Of a stretch of DNA of 64,000 nucleotides, positions 18,504 through 27,429 are shown in pieces. The stretch comes from Alphaproteobacteria bacterium Ga0077535 (GTDB lineage Bacteria > Pseudomonadota > Alphaproteobacteria > Caulobacterales > Aquidulcibacteraceae): the NCBI GenBank assembly GCA_001464425.1, contig LNEK01000040.1, positions 124,001 to 188,000 on the forward strand. The letters run 5' to 3'. The notes below the pieces were generated by a model. The model was not told the origin of the DNA. It worked only from the letters and a program-made list of their open reading frames with translations, and searched no databases. The translations under genes were made by a program, and so were the position numbers. Each line of letters begins with the position of its first letter. Position 1 is the stretch's first letter.

Positions 18504-19191
18504 GTTCAAGTCTCGTGTCATCTTAGCCGTATTCGCCGCTCTTGCGCTTGCCGCCTGCAATCAGGCCCCCGCCCCGCCAGCGCCCGAGATTTCGGCGGAG
18601 CGGACGGCGGCAGTCACCGCCGCTGTGGAGGCACAACGCGTCGCTTTTGCGGCTGCGCCCGATCCGGCCACGGCTGATCCGGCGACGGCGTATCAATTTT
18701 CCTTCCCTGGCTTGTGGACCGAGCGCGTGCCGATGACGGCGTTCGAGGGTGATGTCGTCATGGTGGTCAACACCGCCTCGCGCTGTGGGCTGACGCCGCA
18801 ATATGAGGGCCTGCAGGAAATCTACACCGAGTATCAGGACCGGGGATTTGAAATCGTTGGCGTGCCGGCGAACAATTTCATGGGTCAAGAGCCAGGCTCG
18901 GCGGAAGAGATCCAGGAATTTTGCACGCTGAATTATGGCGTGACCTTCCCGATGGCGGCGAAGAGCGAAGTGATCGGCGCTGAGCGGCATCCGTTTTATG
19001 CGTGGGCGGAAGCGCAAATCGGTGAAAGCGCCGTGCCGCAGTGGAATTTCCATAAGCTGCTGATCGGCCGCGACGGGCGCCTGATCGCCGCGTTTGGTTC
19101 GCAAACGGTGCCGACAGCGCCGGAAGTACGCGCCGCTATCGAGGCTGCGCTGGCTGTGCCGACGAGTGCAACGCCGACAGCGCTGAACTAA
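18502..19191 (+). CDS. Lipoprotein glutathione peroxidase-like thiol peroxidase
   Basis: 229 residues. A lipoprotein signal ends in the lipobox LAAC (Cys at about 19), then the GPx fold: NTASRCGLTPQYEGL holds the peroxidatic Cys in place of selenocysteine, NNFMGQEPG the Gln, and PQWNFHKLLIGRDG the Trp/Asn of the catalytic tetrad. Members of this Cys-type group usually reduce hydroperoxides with thioredoxin-like donors; anchoring in the envelope suggests detoxification there. The ATG at 18502 has GGAGAG upstream; an ATG 12 bases earlier is also in frame. Ends 9 bases before the convergent purH. Confidence 0.92.
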   Translation: MFKSRVILAVFAALALAACNQAPAPPAPEISAERTAAVTAAVEAQRVAFAAAPDPATADPATAYQFSFPGLWTERVPMTAFEGDVVMVVNTASRCGLTPQYEGLQEIYTEYQDRGFEIVGVPANNFMGQEPGSAEEIQEFCTLNYGVTFPMAAKSEVIGAERHPFYAWAEAQIGESAVPQWNFHKLLIGRDGRLIAAFGSQTVPTAPEVRAAIEAALAVPTSATPTALN

Positions 19192-19200
19192 CGAAAGCGC

Positions 19201-20787
19201 TTAGTGACGGAAGTGCCGCATCCCCGTGAACACCATGGCGATGCCGGCTTCGTCGGCGGCTTTGATGACTTCGTCGTCGCGGATTGAGCCGCCCGGTTGA
19301 ATGACGGACGTCGCGCCGGCTTCGACGGCCTGCAGCAAGCCATCGGGGAAAGGGAAGAACGCGTCGGAGGCGCAGGCCGAACCGTCAGCAAGCGAGCCGC
19401 TCTTCTTGGCCATTTCCGCAGCTTCCTTTGCACGGATGGCGGCGATGCGCGCTGAATCGCGGCGGTTCATTTGGCCGGCGCCGATGCCGGCAGTTTGACC
19501 GTCGCGCGCATAGACGATCGCGTTGGACTTCACGTGCTTGCAGACGGTGAAGGCGAATAGGAGATCGCGCAGCTGCGCGTCGGTCGGCGCTTTCTTGGTG
19601 ACGACTTTGAGATCGTCCTTGGTGACGCGGCCGATATCGCGATCCTGCACGAGGAAGCCGCCCGCGAGCGTTTTGTAGGTGAGCGCGCGCTGGTTTGGCG
19701 CGGGCAGACCGCCGGTGACGAGCAGGCGCAAATTCTTCTTCTTTGCGAACACGGCGATCGCATCTTCGTCGGCTTCCGGCGCGATGACGACTTCGGTGAA
19801 AATATCGATCATGCGCTCTGCGGCGGCTTTATCGAGGCGGCCGTTCACCGCAATGATGCCGCCGAAGGCTGACACCGGATCGCATTCGAGCGCGCGGGCG
19901 TATGCTTCCGAGAGATCGGCGCCTAAGGCTACGCCGCACGGATTGGCGTGCTTGACGATGGCGACGGCGGCGCTTTGCTTCGGATCGAACTCGGCGACGA
20001 GTTCGAAGGCGGCGTCGGTGTCGTTCAAATTATTGTAGCTGAGCTCTTTGCCTTGCAGCTGCTTGGCGGTGGCGACGCCGAAGCGTTGTTCGCCATTGGT
20101 GTAGAAGGCCGCGCTCTGGTGGCTGTTTTCGCCGTAGCGTAGGGTTTGCTTCAGCTTGCCGCCGAACGCGCGCCAGGTTGGCGCTTGCTCTTCGAGTTGC
20201 TCGGCGTACCAGGACGAGATCGCCGCATCGTAGGCGCCGGTGCGTGAGAAAGCTTTCGCCGCGAGCTTTTTGCGCAGCGCCAATGTTGTGCCGCCGTGTG
20301 CTTTGGCTTCTGCGAGGATGGCTTCCATGTCCTCGGCGTCGGTAGCGACAGCGATGAAGCCGTAGTTTTTCGCCGCAGCGCGGATCATCGCGGGGCCGCC
20401 AATATCGATGTTTTCGATGCAGGTGTCGAAATCGGCGCCGCGCGCGACAGTGGCTTCGAACGGGTAGAGATTCACGTAGAGCACATCGAACGCTTCGATG
20501 CCGTGTTCGTTGAGGGCGCCGGTGTGTTCAGCATTGTCGCGCAGTGCGAGCAGGCCGCCGTGGACTTTCGGGTGCAGCGTCTTCACACGGCCGTCCATCA
20601 TTTCCGGAAAGCCGGTGACGGCGGAGACGTCCTGCACTTTGAGGCCGGCGTCGCCGATCGCTTTGTGCGTGCCGCCGGTCGAGACGAGCGCGGCGCCCAG
20701 ATCGGAGAGCGCCTTGGCGTGCTCGATCAGGCCGGTTTTGTCGGAAACCGAAATGAGGGCGCGCTTGACTGGGAGGATGTCGGTCAT
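19201..20787 (-). CDS. purH: Bifunctional AICAR formyltransferase / IMP cyclohydrolase
   Basis: 528 residues, full length. Catalyses the last two steps of purine synthesis (AICAR to FAICAR to IMP). The N-terminal MGS-like cyclohydrolase domain (about 1-145) has VSDKTG and STGGTHKAI. The C-terminal transformylase has the KHANPCGVA motif, the [12 protein letters not shown] motif and the conserved end [12 protein letters not shown]. In related bacteria it follows the heparinase-like gene closely; here about 950 bp of non-coding and remnant DNA lie upstream. The start ATG has only a distant GGAG. Confidence 0.97.
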   Translation of the reverse strand: MTDILPVKRALISVSDKTGLIEHAKALSDLGAALVSTGGTHKAIGDAGLKVQDVSAVTGFPEMMDGRVKTLHPKVHGGLLALRDNAEHTGALNEHGIEAFDVLYVNLYPFEATVARGADFDTCIENIDIGGPAMIRAAAKNYGFIAVATDAEDMEAILAEAKAHGGTTLALRKKLAAKAFSRTGAYDAAISSWYAEQLEEQAPTWRAFGGKLKQTLRYGENSHQSAAFYTNGEQRFGVATAKQLQGKELSYNNLNDTDAAFELVAEFDPKQSAAVAIVKHANPCGVALGADLSEAYARALECDPVSAFGGIIAVNGRLDKAAAERMIDIFTEVVIAPEADEDAIAVFAKKKNLRLLVTGGLPAPNQRALTYKTLAGGFLVQDRDIGRVTKDDLKVVTKKAPTDAQLRDLLFAFTVCKHVKSNAIVYARDGQTAGIGAGQMNRRDSARIAAIRAKEAAEMAKKSGSLADGSACASDAFFPFPDGLLQAVEAGATSVIQPGGSIRDDEVIKAADEAGIAMVFTGMRHFRH

Positions 20788-20830
20788 CGGTGTCTGATGG
20801 CTCCGAGTCGGGGATGGGTCAATGCGACAT

Positions 20831-20938
20831 CCGTCATCCTGGGGCGCACGCCAGTGCGAGCCCAGGATCCAGAGATCGGAGGGCTGTGCGGTGGCCCCTG
20901 GATCCCGGGTTCTCGCTTCGCGAGCCCCAGGATGACGG
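20831..20938. repeat. Palindromic intergenic repeat
   Basis: 15-bp perfect inverted arms (20831-20845 and 20924-20938; outer core GTCATCCTGGGGC and its complement) enclose an imperfect inner palindrome containing CCCAGGATCC and CTGGATCCCGGG. The whole could fold as one long hairpin. This composition is typical of scattered extragenic palindromes in alphaproteobacterial genomes. It lies just upstream of purH, within its likely leader. Confidence 0.8.
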
Positions 20939-21036
20939 GGAGTGGGAGACGGGGCGCGTGGGAAGCGCCGAGATAGTCTCTGTTGTGTGTTGATCATCGC
21001 TGACCAACACCGCGCGTCGCACGCGCCCCGTTGCAA

Positions 21037-21473
21037 TCGTTTTCGATCGGGCCGTCACGGGGAGGTTTTTCACTCTCCTGGATAGGTCCCCGACCGCGTG
21101 CGGACTTGGCCTTTAAGCCTGGTAGCTCCCGCGGTTCGCGCCTTACGCTGCTATCCCGCGGGCTTCGGTGTGCTCTGTCGCCGTCATTGCTGACGAAATT
21201 GCTGCGCGAACTTCGAGGGCGCCCCCTCTATTTTCGCGCCGCCGCGTCCGGGTAGCCGGACGCGTTACGGACAGCACCTTCACGCTCGATCACATCCCCC
21301 GCTTCTGAATTGCTCGGCTAGCAACGAGAACTCCCTTGCGGGGGATGCGCGTAGTATCGCTCAGCTTTTTGGGTGTGGGATACGTTTTTGCGCGGTGCTT
21401 GATTTTGTTGGCGGAAGTGGCGCTGCGGTGGGGGATAGAGGTGGGCGGTCGCTATTGGGCGTCGCGCGATACG
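21037..21473. other. Hairpin-rich intergenic DNA, no intact gene
   Basis: No coding sequence is supported here. Several inverted repeats are visible: CCCGCGG/CCGCGGG (about 21127-21133 and 21156-21162), an 8-bp GTTCGCGC/GCGCGAAC pairing that encloses the 21130-21215 segment, CCGC/GCGG at about 21093-21102, GGACGCG-type arms near 21245-21263, and a 9-bp ATCCCCCGC/GCGGGGGAT pairing (about 21294-21302 and 21338-21346) with a 35-nt loop. Density of pairing and the plus-strand terminator at 21474-21520 suggest a transcribed RNA, either a purH leader (minus) or an independent plus-strand RNA. No known riboswitch signature was recognised. Confidence 0.35.
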
Positions 21474-21520
21474 ATGCGAGGGCGGCCGTCGAAAGCCGCC
21501 GCCCTCGCATGTTATTTTTT
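21474..21520 (+). terminator. Rho-independent terminator without an obvious gene
   Basis: Perfect 13-bp stem (21474-21486 with 21498-21510), 11-nt loop, then GTTATTTTTT. The T-tract is on the plus strand, yet no plus-strand protein gene lies upstream for more than 2 kb. Either an unannotated RNA ends here, or it is left over from a gene once convergent with the now-truncated hydrolase. Confidence 0.7.
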
Positions 21521-21521
21521 G

Positions 21522-21656
21522 TCAGCTTTTGATGAAGGCCAAAAGATCGGCGTTGATCGTCTCGGCGTTGACCGTCGCCATCCCATGCGAGAAGCCGGGA
21601 TAGATTTTGAGTTCGCCCTGCGCTGCATCCCAGAGCTTTGTGGAATTGTCGACAAC
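21522..21656 (-). pseudogene. C-terminal stump of an alpha/beta hydrolase
   Basis: Reading the minus strand gives 44 codons ending in a stop at 21522-21524. They include TKLWDAAQGELKIYPGFSHG, with SHGMAT as the catalytic His motif, and end NADLLAFIKS. This is the characteristic C-terminus of non-haem haloperoxidase/arylesterase-type alpha/beta hydrolases (normally about 270-330 residues). A TAG stop lies directly before it, and the upstream DNA shows no remaining hydrolase sequence. Only the last sixth of the gene is left. Confidence 0.75.
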
Positions 21657-21741
21657 CTACCTTCCAAGGCGACGACTGCAAAGCCACGAATGTCTGGAGC
21701 CGGCGAAAAGCCTGCGCCAAGTCCGCGAACGTCAGCGTCGC

Positions 21742-23415
21742 TTAGGTCGTGCGCGCCAGAGCCCAGCGAATGCGGTTGGGTGGGCTGAGGCCGTGGCCGA
21801 GCGGATCGGCGCCGCCGGAGAGCGTGATCTGGAACGTGTCGCGGGGAAAGTGGCCGCCCCAATAGGTCGAGGCTTCGATGGCGATGACCGGCGCGTCGGT
21901 CCGCAGGCGCCAGGATTGGCCGCCCGGCGTTTCGAGCAGCGCCATTTGATGTTCGATCACGCGCGCGCTGACGCTTGGGTGCAGGTGAAAGCGCGTCACG
22001 TAGGGGATGTGCTCTTTCGGGGCCGGGCCCTTTTGCTTCATTGGGCGCATGAGTTCGTCGATGCCGCGCAGGTTCTTGCCGTCATTGTCGACGAAGACGT
22101 AGCGGCGATGCAGCAGACCGAAACTGTTGCGGTAGCCGTCGTGGCGGCCTTGCACGGTGACGCCGCTTTCATCGGAGGAGCGGCGTACTTCATCGAGCGT
22201 CGGGCCGACGAGGCGCGGGCTGCCTTTGCCGCGGCGATCTTCGAGCGTGGCGGAGAGCGCGTCGCCGAGTGAGAGCGTCGAATGTGCGTTGGTTGCGCGG
22301 GCGGCTTGGCGGGCTTCGGGTGAGAGCTCGCGGCCGGCGCCGATATTGACGATGAGACGTTCGCGCTCGCTCGACATTTCGAAGGCGAGCGCGCTCGCGT
22401 GCGCGCGCTCGGCGTAGGAAAGCGGCGGCGCGCCGCCGACATCGAAGATTGCGCACATTGGCCCGATGGCGAGACGCTGAAAGGCGGAATGGTTGGCGAA
22501 CTGAAAGGCGCGCACTTCGCCGGGGCAACGCGCGAGCGCGGCGTCGATCGAGGCGGCTGAGCCTTCGGAGCCGCCGTGAAAACAAGCGAGGCCGCCATCG
22601 CCGTGACGCAGCATGCGCAGCATGTTGCCGAGCTTGGGCAATGTGTCGGTGATCAGCTGCGGTTTTTCTTCAAGCGCTTCGGTTGCGGTGATGAGATCGA
22701 AGAAGGCTTTGGCGAGCGCTTCGGGTGAACGCGAGAGATGGCCGCCGTCGGGCAGGAATTGTTTGGCGCAAGCTTCGACCAGCATCTCCTCGCCTTGCTC
22801 GGAGAGGCGGCGCGCTTCGGGAAACCCGGCGGCGCCGGCGAGCACGAGCGCGGCGCCGGCTTTGATCGAGCCAAGGTGGCGGTCACTGAGTTCGCTTTGC
22901 GCCAGCAGCAGTAAGCGCGCATGGCGGGCGGCGGAGCGGAGCAATGCAACGCGGCGTTCGGGCGCGCCAGTTTCGAATGCGGCGCGGCCCCAGCAGAGCC
23001 AGGCGTAGAGACGCTCGGCTGCGAGTTCGGGGTCCCAGGCGAGTTCGTCCCACTCGCCGTAGAGCTCGACCCATGTGTCGATGAGCTCAGCGATGCGCGC
23101 GTTAGCGACCGGGCCGAGGGCGGCGAGATCGGTGAGCCAATTGAAGGAATGCAAGCGCGCGGCGAAGTGGCGCGACGGCTGCGCCAGCGGCCACGGTTGC
23201 GCGAACTCGCCTTTGATGTGTTCAGCGCCGATGCGCCAGCGGCCAGAGAGAATATCGCGGCCGCGTTCGAGATTGCCGGTGCGCGGATCGTTTCCCCAAT
23301 ACTGGATGCGGTCCGGCGTCGCGTCGCCGAGGCGCATGCGGTGAAACGGATTGGCGCGCCAATGTTCGCTCGCGGCGATGGGCCGGGGCGGCCGCGGGGA
23401 GGCCGGCGCGGACAT
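21742..23415 (-). CDS. Heparinase II/III-like protein
   Basis: 557 residues with an N-terminal alpha/alpha-toroid region (WVELYGEWDELAWDPELAAERLYAWLCW) and a C-terminal beta-sandwich. This corresponds to the heparinase II/III-like domain found in an uncharacterised alphaproteobacterial family that sits next to purH and rpe. It is probably cytoplasmic because no signal peptide is seen; polysaccharide-lyase activity is assumed from fold only. It starts 5 bp after the rpe stop, so it is co-transcribed with rpe and rsmB. The last residues RWALARTT end beside the hydrolase stump. Confidence 0.88.
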   Translation of the reverse strand: MSAPASPRPPRPIAASEHWRANPFHRMRLGDATPDRIQYWGNDPRTGNLERGRDILSGRWRIGAEHIKGEFAQPWPLAQPSRHFAARLHSFNWLTDLAALGPVANARIAELIDTWVELYGEWDELAWDPELAAERLYAWLCWGRAAFETGAPERRVALLRSAARHARLLLLAQSELSDRHLGSIKAGAALVLAGAAGFPEARRLSEQGEEMLVEACAKQFLPDGGHLSRSPEALAKAFFDLITATEALEEKPQLITDTLPKLGNMLRMLRHGDGGLACFHGGSEGSAASIDAALARCPGEVRAFQFANHSAFQRLAIGPMCAIFDVGGAPPLSYAERAHASALAFEMSSERERLIVNIGAGRELSPEARQAARATNAHSTLSLGDALSATLEDRRGKGSPRLVGPTLDEVRRSSDESGVTVQGRHDGYRNSFGLLHRRYVFVDNDGKNLRGIDELMRPMKQKGPAPKEHIPYVTRFHLHPSVSARVIEHQMALLETPGGQSWRLRTDAPVIAIEASTYWGGHFPRDTFQITLSGGADPLGHGLSPPNRIRWALARTT

Positions 23416-23420
23416 CGGCG

Positions 23421-24083
23421 TTAGCTTGCGCTCCGCAGCCGCTTGATGTTGTCGGCGTAAGCGGATGCGTCGCCGCCATAGACGGCAGTGCCGGCAACGA
23501 GCGCTGTCGCGCCGGCGGCGATGGCGCTCGGCGCCGTCTTGGCGTTCACGCCGCCATCGACTTCGAGAATGATGTCGCGGCCGGTCGCGTCGATTTTCTT
23601 TCTGATCTTTTCGATCTTCGGCAGCGCGGTTTCGATGAAGCTCTGACCGCCGAAGCCGGGATTGACGCTCATCACCAGAACGAGATCGATAAGATCGATC
23701 ACCGGATCAATGGCCTCAGCTGGCGTGCCGGGATTGAGCGAGACGCCGGCTTTGGCGCCCGTGGCTCTAATAGCTTGCAGCGTGCGGTGGAGATGCGGAC
23801 CGGCTTCGGGGTGAACGGTGATGATGTCGGCGCCAGCGTCGCGGAAAGCTTGGATGTAGGGATCCACCGGCGCGATCATCAGATGCACGTCGAACGGCAG
23901 CTTCGTGTGCGGGCGGATCGATTTCACAACGCTGGGGCCGATGGAGATGTTCGGCACGAAATGACCGTCCATCACGTCGACATGGATCATGTCGGCGCCG
24001 GCTTCCGCGACAGCGCGAACTTCTTCGCCGAGCTTGGAAAAATCCGCGGCGAGAATTGAGGGTGCGATGAGCGTGTGCGCCAT
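23421..24083 (-). CDS. rpe: Ribulose-phosphate 3-epimerase
   Basis: 220 residues, full length TIM barrel that interconverts ribulose 5-phosphate and xylulose 5-phosphate in the pentose phosphate pathway. It begins with [15 protein letters not shown]. Metal/active-site motifs are [12 protein letters not shown], the His in [19 protein letters not shown] and LEVDGGVN, so all catalytic residues appear intact. Sits between rsmB and the heparinase-like gene in one transcription unit. Confidence 0.97.
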   Translation of the reverse strand: MAHTLIAPSILAADFSKLGEEVRAVAEAGADMIHVDVMDGHFVPNISIGPSVVKSIRPHTKLPFDVHLMIAPVDPYIQAFRDAGADIITVHPEAGPHLHRTLQAIRATGAKAGVSLNPGTPAEAIDPVIDLIDLVLVMSVNPGFGGQSFIETALPKIEKIRKKIDATGRDIILEVDGGVNAKTAPSAIAAGATALVAGTAVYGGDASAYADNIKRLRSAS

Positions 24084-24129
24084 GAAAGGTAGCTAGCGGC
24101 GCGGCGCGCGCGGCGCAAGGCGAGGGGCT

Positions 24130-25386
24130 TCAAGTCCGCAGCAAACGCGCGGCGTAGAAGCCGTCGAGGCCGCCGATTTCGGGCCAATACGCCGGGTGGG
24201 TGCGCATGTCGCCAGCGGCGGTGATGAAATCGCTTGGGATTTCGGTGCGCAGCGGATCGCGCCGCCAGCCGGTGCGCAACGCTTCGGCAACGACGCCTTC
24301 GCCTTCTTCCGGTTCGAGCGAGCAGACGGCGTAAACCAGCGGTGCGCCGGGTTTCAGCAGTTTGGCGCACGCGGTGATGAGTTTGGATTGCAGTTCGGTG
24401 AGACTGCGGATGTCGCTGGGGCGGCGGAGCCAAGCGACGTCCGGATGGCGGCGCAGCGTGCCGGTCGAGGTGCAGGGCGCGTCGAGCAGGATCGCGTCGA
24501 AAGGTTCGGCGCGGAATTCGAGGGCGTCGGCGGCGATGATTTCGGCGCTGAGTTTGGTGCGCGCGAGATTTTCGCGCAGGCGCTCAAGGCGCGCATCGGA
24601 TTTATCGACGGCGGTGACGTGGGCGCCGGCGGCGGCGAGCTGCAGTGTCTTGCCGCCGGGTGCGGCGCAGAGATCGAGCACACGTTTGCCACGGACATCG
24701 CCGAACAAGCGCGCCGGGAGCGCGGCGGCCGCATCCTGCACCCACCATGCGCCGTCGTTGAAGCCGGAGAGTGAGTCGATCGGCGCAGGTGCAGTGAGGC
24801 GAATGCTTCCAGTTGGCGTGAGCGCGCCGAGCAAGGGCTGCGCCCAACTTTCCGGATCGCTCTTCACGCTGATGTCGAGCGGTGGTTCTTGCAGCAGTGC
24901 TTGCGCAATGCGCGGAGCGGCTTCGCCATAGGTGGCGCGCCAGCGTGTGTAGAGCCAGGGCGGCAGATCGGCGCCGGGCGGCAGCGCCGCAAGGAGCGGC
25001 GCGCCGTCCTTGGCGACTTTGCGCAGCACGGCGTTCATGAGCTTCGCAAAGCCGCGGGTTTCGTGCAGCGAATTGGCCGCTTCCACGGTTTCGCCAACAG
25101 CGGCGTGGGCGGGCGTGCCGAGCACCAGCAATTGCGTTGCGCCGATATGGAGGAGCGCGCGCGCGTGCGGCGCGGTGTCGGGCAGCGGGCGATCGAGGAA
25201 GCGCGAGAGCACGGCGTTGACGCCGCCGAGACGGCGCAGGCCCGCCGTGGCCAATGCGCGGGCGAAGGCGCGATCGCGGCCTTGCAGCGCATTGAAGCTG
25301 GGGACCACATCGAGCGCGTCTTCCAGCGCACGGCCGCGATCCATCACGGTCATCAACAATTCGGCGGCGGCGACGCGGGCGTTCAA
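24130..25386 (-). CDS. rsmB: RsmB-type 16S rRNA m5C methyltransferase
   Basis: 418 residues. The N-terminal NusB-like RNA-binding domain (about 1-130; AAELLMTVMDRGRALEDALD) is followed by a Rossmann SAM domain with VLDLCAAPGGKTLQLA, the motif IV Cys in LDAPCTSTGTLRRHPDVAW and the catalytic motif VYAVCSLEPEEGEGV. This matches RsmB/Sun, which methylates C967 of 16S rRNA. First of the rsmB-rpe-heparinase run; its start overlaps the stop of the DUF3108 gene by four bases (25383-25386), so the two are coupled. Confidence 0.93.
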   Translation of the reverse strand: MNARVAAAELLMTVMDRGRALEDALDVVPSFNALQGRDRAFARALATAGLRRLGGVNAVLSRFLDRPLPDTAPHARALLHIGATQLLVLGTPAHAAVGETVEAANSLHETRGFAKLMNAVLRKVAKDGAPLLAALPPGADLPPWLYTRWRATYGEAAPRIAQALLQEPPLDISVKSDPESWAQPLLGALTPTGSIRLTAPAPIDSLSGFNDGAWWVQDAAAALPARLFGDVRGKRVLDLCAAPGGKTLQLAAAGAHVTAVDKSDARLERLRENLARTKLSAEIIAADALEFRAEPFDAILLDAPCTSTGTLRRHPDVAWLRRPSDIRSLTELQSKLITACAKLLKPGAPLVYAVCSLEPEEGEGVVAEALRTGWRRDPLRTEIPSDFITAAGDMRTHPAYWPEIGGLDGFYAARLLRT

Positions 25387-26174
25387 GGCGTGGACGTCAA
25401 TTGCACATCGACGCGGGCGCGGCGGAAGCTGGCGAGGCGGATGGTGGCGCCGCCAGCGCTAAGAGGCGTGGCGATGCGCACGACTGGTGCGAACGTTGTG
25501 TCCGGCATCAGCGCGAACCAGACTTCGCCGTGCGGGATGCGGCGGCGGCCAGAGTCGCGTTGTTCAAAGCCTGCGACAGCAATGTAGGCGAGGGAGCATT
25601 TCAAGACGTCGCCTTCGTAGCCGGCGTCGTCGAAATCGTCGATCTCGCCGCCCGCGAGTTCGAGCAAATAATGGAAGCGGCCGTCGAAGGTGGGATACGC
25701 CCCCGAGCAGCGGCGGGTTTGGCCGACATCGATCGACATCGCGACGACGCTGGAAAGCGGATCGCGGGAGCGGCGGCGTTGTTCGTCGCTGGTCGCGGGG
25801 TCGCCCCAGAGCCGGTAGTTCGGTTCGATGGTGGAGGCGATGGCGCCATCTTCGCCGACGACCATGTTGATAACGCGGCGTTTGCGGCTGTAGCGGTGAT
25901 CGAGGTCGTAGCTGCGCCAGCGCACCACGCCGTTATGGATGATGCCCGATGCTTCGGCGCGCAGGTTGGTGCGCTCGAACAAATTCAGGAGCCCGCGCGA
26001 TTGCAGCGTGGCGGTGATTTCGTAGCTCTCATCCGAGACGTCGGCATCGACGGTGACGCCGCCGAGCGGCACGAAGCCGAGGCCTACGCCGTCATAGGTC
26101 AACGAGAACCGATCCGCCGCGGCGGGACCGGCGCTCATGACGAGAGCTGCGAGGGCCAGGAACAGGGTGCGCAT
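25383..26174 (-). CDS. DUF3108-like exported protein
   Basis: 263 residues with a signal peptide (about 1-20, ending AAA) and a beta-rich body resembling DUF3108: FSLTYDGVGLGFVPLGGV, then TLQSRGLLNLFERTNLRAEASG and RKRRVINMVVGEDG. The family is periplasmic and of unknown function. Two cysteine-containing segments (RRCSGAYPTFDGRFHY and LKCSLAY) could form a disulfide. It precedes rsmB with a four-base overlap, a conserved pairing in related genomes as far as I recall. Confidence 0.8.
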   Translation of the reverse strand: MRTLFLALAALVMSAGPAAADRFSLTYDGVGLGFVPLGGVTVDADVSDESYEITATLQSRGLLNLFERTNLRAEASGIIHNGVVRWRSYDLDHRYSRKRRVINMVVGEDGAIASTIEPNYRLWGDPATSDEQRRRSRDPLSSVVAMSIDVGQTRRCSGAYPTFDGRFHYLLELAGGEIDDFDDAGYEGDVLKCSLAYIAVAGFEQRDSGRRRIPHGEVWFALMPDTTFAPVVRIATPLSAGGATIRLASFRRARVDVQLTSTP

Positions 26175-26243
26175 TCCGCGCGGACTTTAGCGGCGGCGGC
26201 GGCTGTGTCCATGCGTGCAGATGGCCTGTGTGCAGCCAAATTC

Positions 26244-27425
26244 TTACGCGCGCAGTAAGCCCCGCGCTGCGGCGATAGCCGAGCTTTCTGGGAATGCGTC
26301 GTTATTCAAAGCGGCGGTGGAGACGTTCAGGTGATCGGCGAGAACGCCCTTGAAGACAGCGCGCAAATCCGTGGTTGGGCGCAAGTCGCGGCCTTCATGC
26401 AGGGCGCCGCGCGCAAGACCCGGCCAATCGGCGAGGATGCGGCCGCCATTGATTGCGCCGCCAGCGAGGAACGCTGCGCCTGCCGTGCCGTGATCGGTGC
26501 CGCCGGCGCCGTTTGGCGCGGCGGTACGGCCGAATTCGGTGACGATGAGGACGGCCGTGTTGGCCCAGGCGCGGCCCATCTCAGTTTTGAATGCGTGGAG
26601 TCCGTTATCGAGGCCGGCGAGGCCGCGCGCGAGCGGACCTTGCTCCAATCCTTGATTGGCGTGCGTGTCCCAGCCGCCAGCTTCCATGACAGCGGCGATG
26701 GGGCCGTTTGGATCTTTGAGAAAACGCGCAGCGATCTGCGCCATCGGCGTAAGATTACGCGGGCCGGCGCCGGCCATGTCGTTCACGCCTGCATCCATCG
26801 CGACGCCGTTGGCGTTGAGCGCCGAAGTTAGCGCGCCGGCCAAGGCCGGATCGCGCGCTTCATAGAGCGCGAGCAGGCGAGACATCGTGTCGGTGTTGAT
26901 GTCCGGCAGCGCTGACGGCGACCAAGTCGAGACTTCGGTATTGCCGCGCAGAATGAGCGGCGCTTGCGGTGAGAGCGCCATGCCCATTTCAGGGCGTGAT
27001 CGCGGCAGCGCGCTGAGCGCGTGATTGAGCCAGCCTTCGCTGCGTGCGAACGGGCGCGCAGCGCCGGTTTCCAGCACATTTTGCGCGTCGAAGTGCGAAC
27101 GCTCGCGATAGCCGGTGGCGCAAGCGTGGATGGGGAGCAGCTCGCCCGCGCGATAGAGCGCGTGCATGTGTGGCAAGTTCGGATGCAGGGCGAACGTGTC
27201 GTCGAGCATCAACGCATTGGCGCGATCGATGGCGAGACGGCCGCGCAGGCTTGCGTAGGTTGGGTCGCCAAGTGGCGGCATGGCGGAGAGGCCGTCGAGG
27301 CCGCCGCGCAAGATGATCACCAGCAGGCGCTTGTCGGTGGCTTGCGCCTGGCCGAACGCGAAGACAGGGAACGAGAGGGCGGTGGCGCCGGCCGCGCCGG
27401 CGAGGAGATGGCGGCGATGCAGCAT
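26244..27425 (-). CDS. DUF1501 domain protein with Tat-like signal
   Basis: 393 residues, normal for DUF1501 proteins, which have an alkaline-phosphatase-superfamily fold and unknown substrates. The N-terminus HRRHLLAGAAGATALSFPVF is a twin-arginine-type signal. Recognisable blocks are LLVIILRGGLDGLSAMPPLGDP, AVMEAGGWDTHANQ and VLIVTEFGRTAAPNGAGGTDHGT, which would supply the metal ligands. Four bases after the DUF1800 gene; the two almost always occur together. Likely exported folded to the periplasm. Confidence 0.9.
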   Translation of the reverse strand: MLHRRHLLAGAAGATALSFPVFAFGQAQATDKRLLVIILRGGLDGLSAMPPLGDPTYASLRGRLAIDRANALMLDDTFALHPNLPHMHALYRAGELLPIHACATGYRERSHFDAQNVLETGAARPFARSEGWLNHALSALPRSRPEMGMALSPQAPLILRGNTEVSTWSPSALPDINTDTMSRLLALYEARDPALAGALTSALNANGVAMDAGVNDMAGAGPRNLTPMAQIAARFLKDPNGPIAAVMEAGGWDTHANQGLEQGPLARGLAGLDNGLHAFKTEMGRAWANTAVLIVTEFGRTAAPNGAGGTDHGTAGAAFLAGGAINGGRILADWPGLARGALHEGRDLRPTTDLRAVFKGVLADHLNVSTAALNNDAFPESSAIAAARGLLRA

Positions 27426-27429
27426 GCGT

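Noticed and set aside
20788-21130. ZTP, TPP, FMN or cobalamin riboswitch upstream of purH
   Set aside because: Looked for their conserved cores (for example CCGCCUGGGC of the ZTP class); none is present on the minus strand.
21120-21350. Possible permuted two-piece tmRNA on the minus strand
   Set aside because: GGGGGATG and CATCCCCC lie 34 bases apart like an acceptor stem, and a GCAGCGTAA-like tag end sits inside an 8-bp helix. But no T-arm (TTCRA loop) precedes the 3' strand, no CCA follows, and the reading has no ANDN-type tag start.
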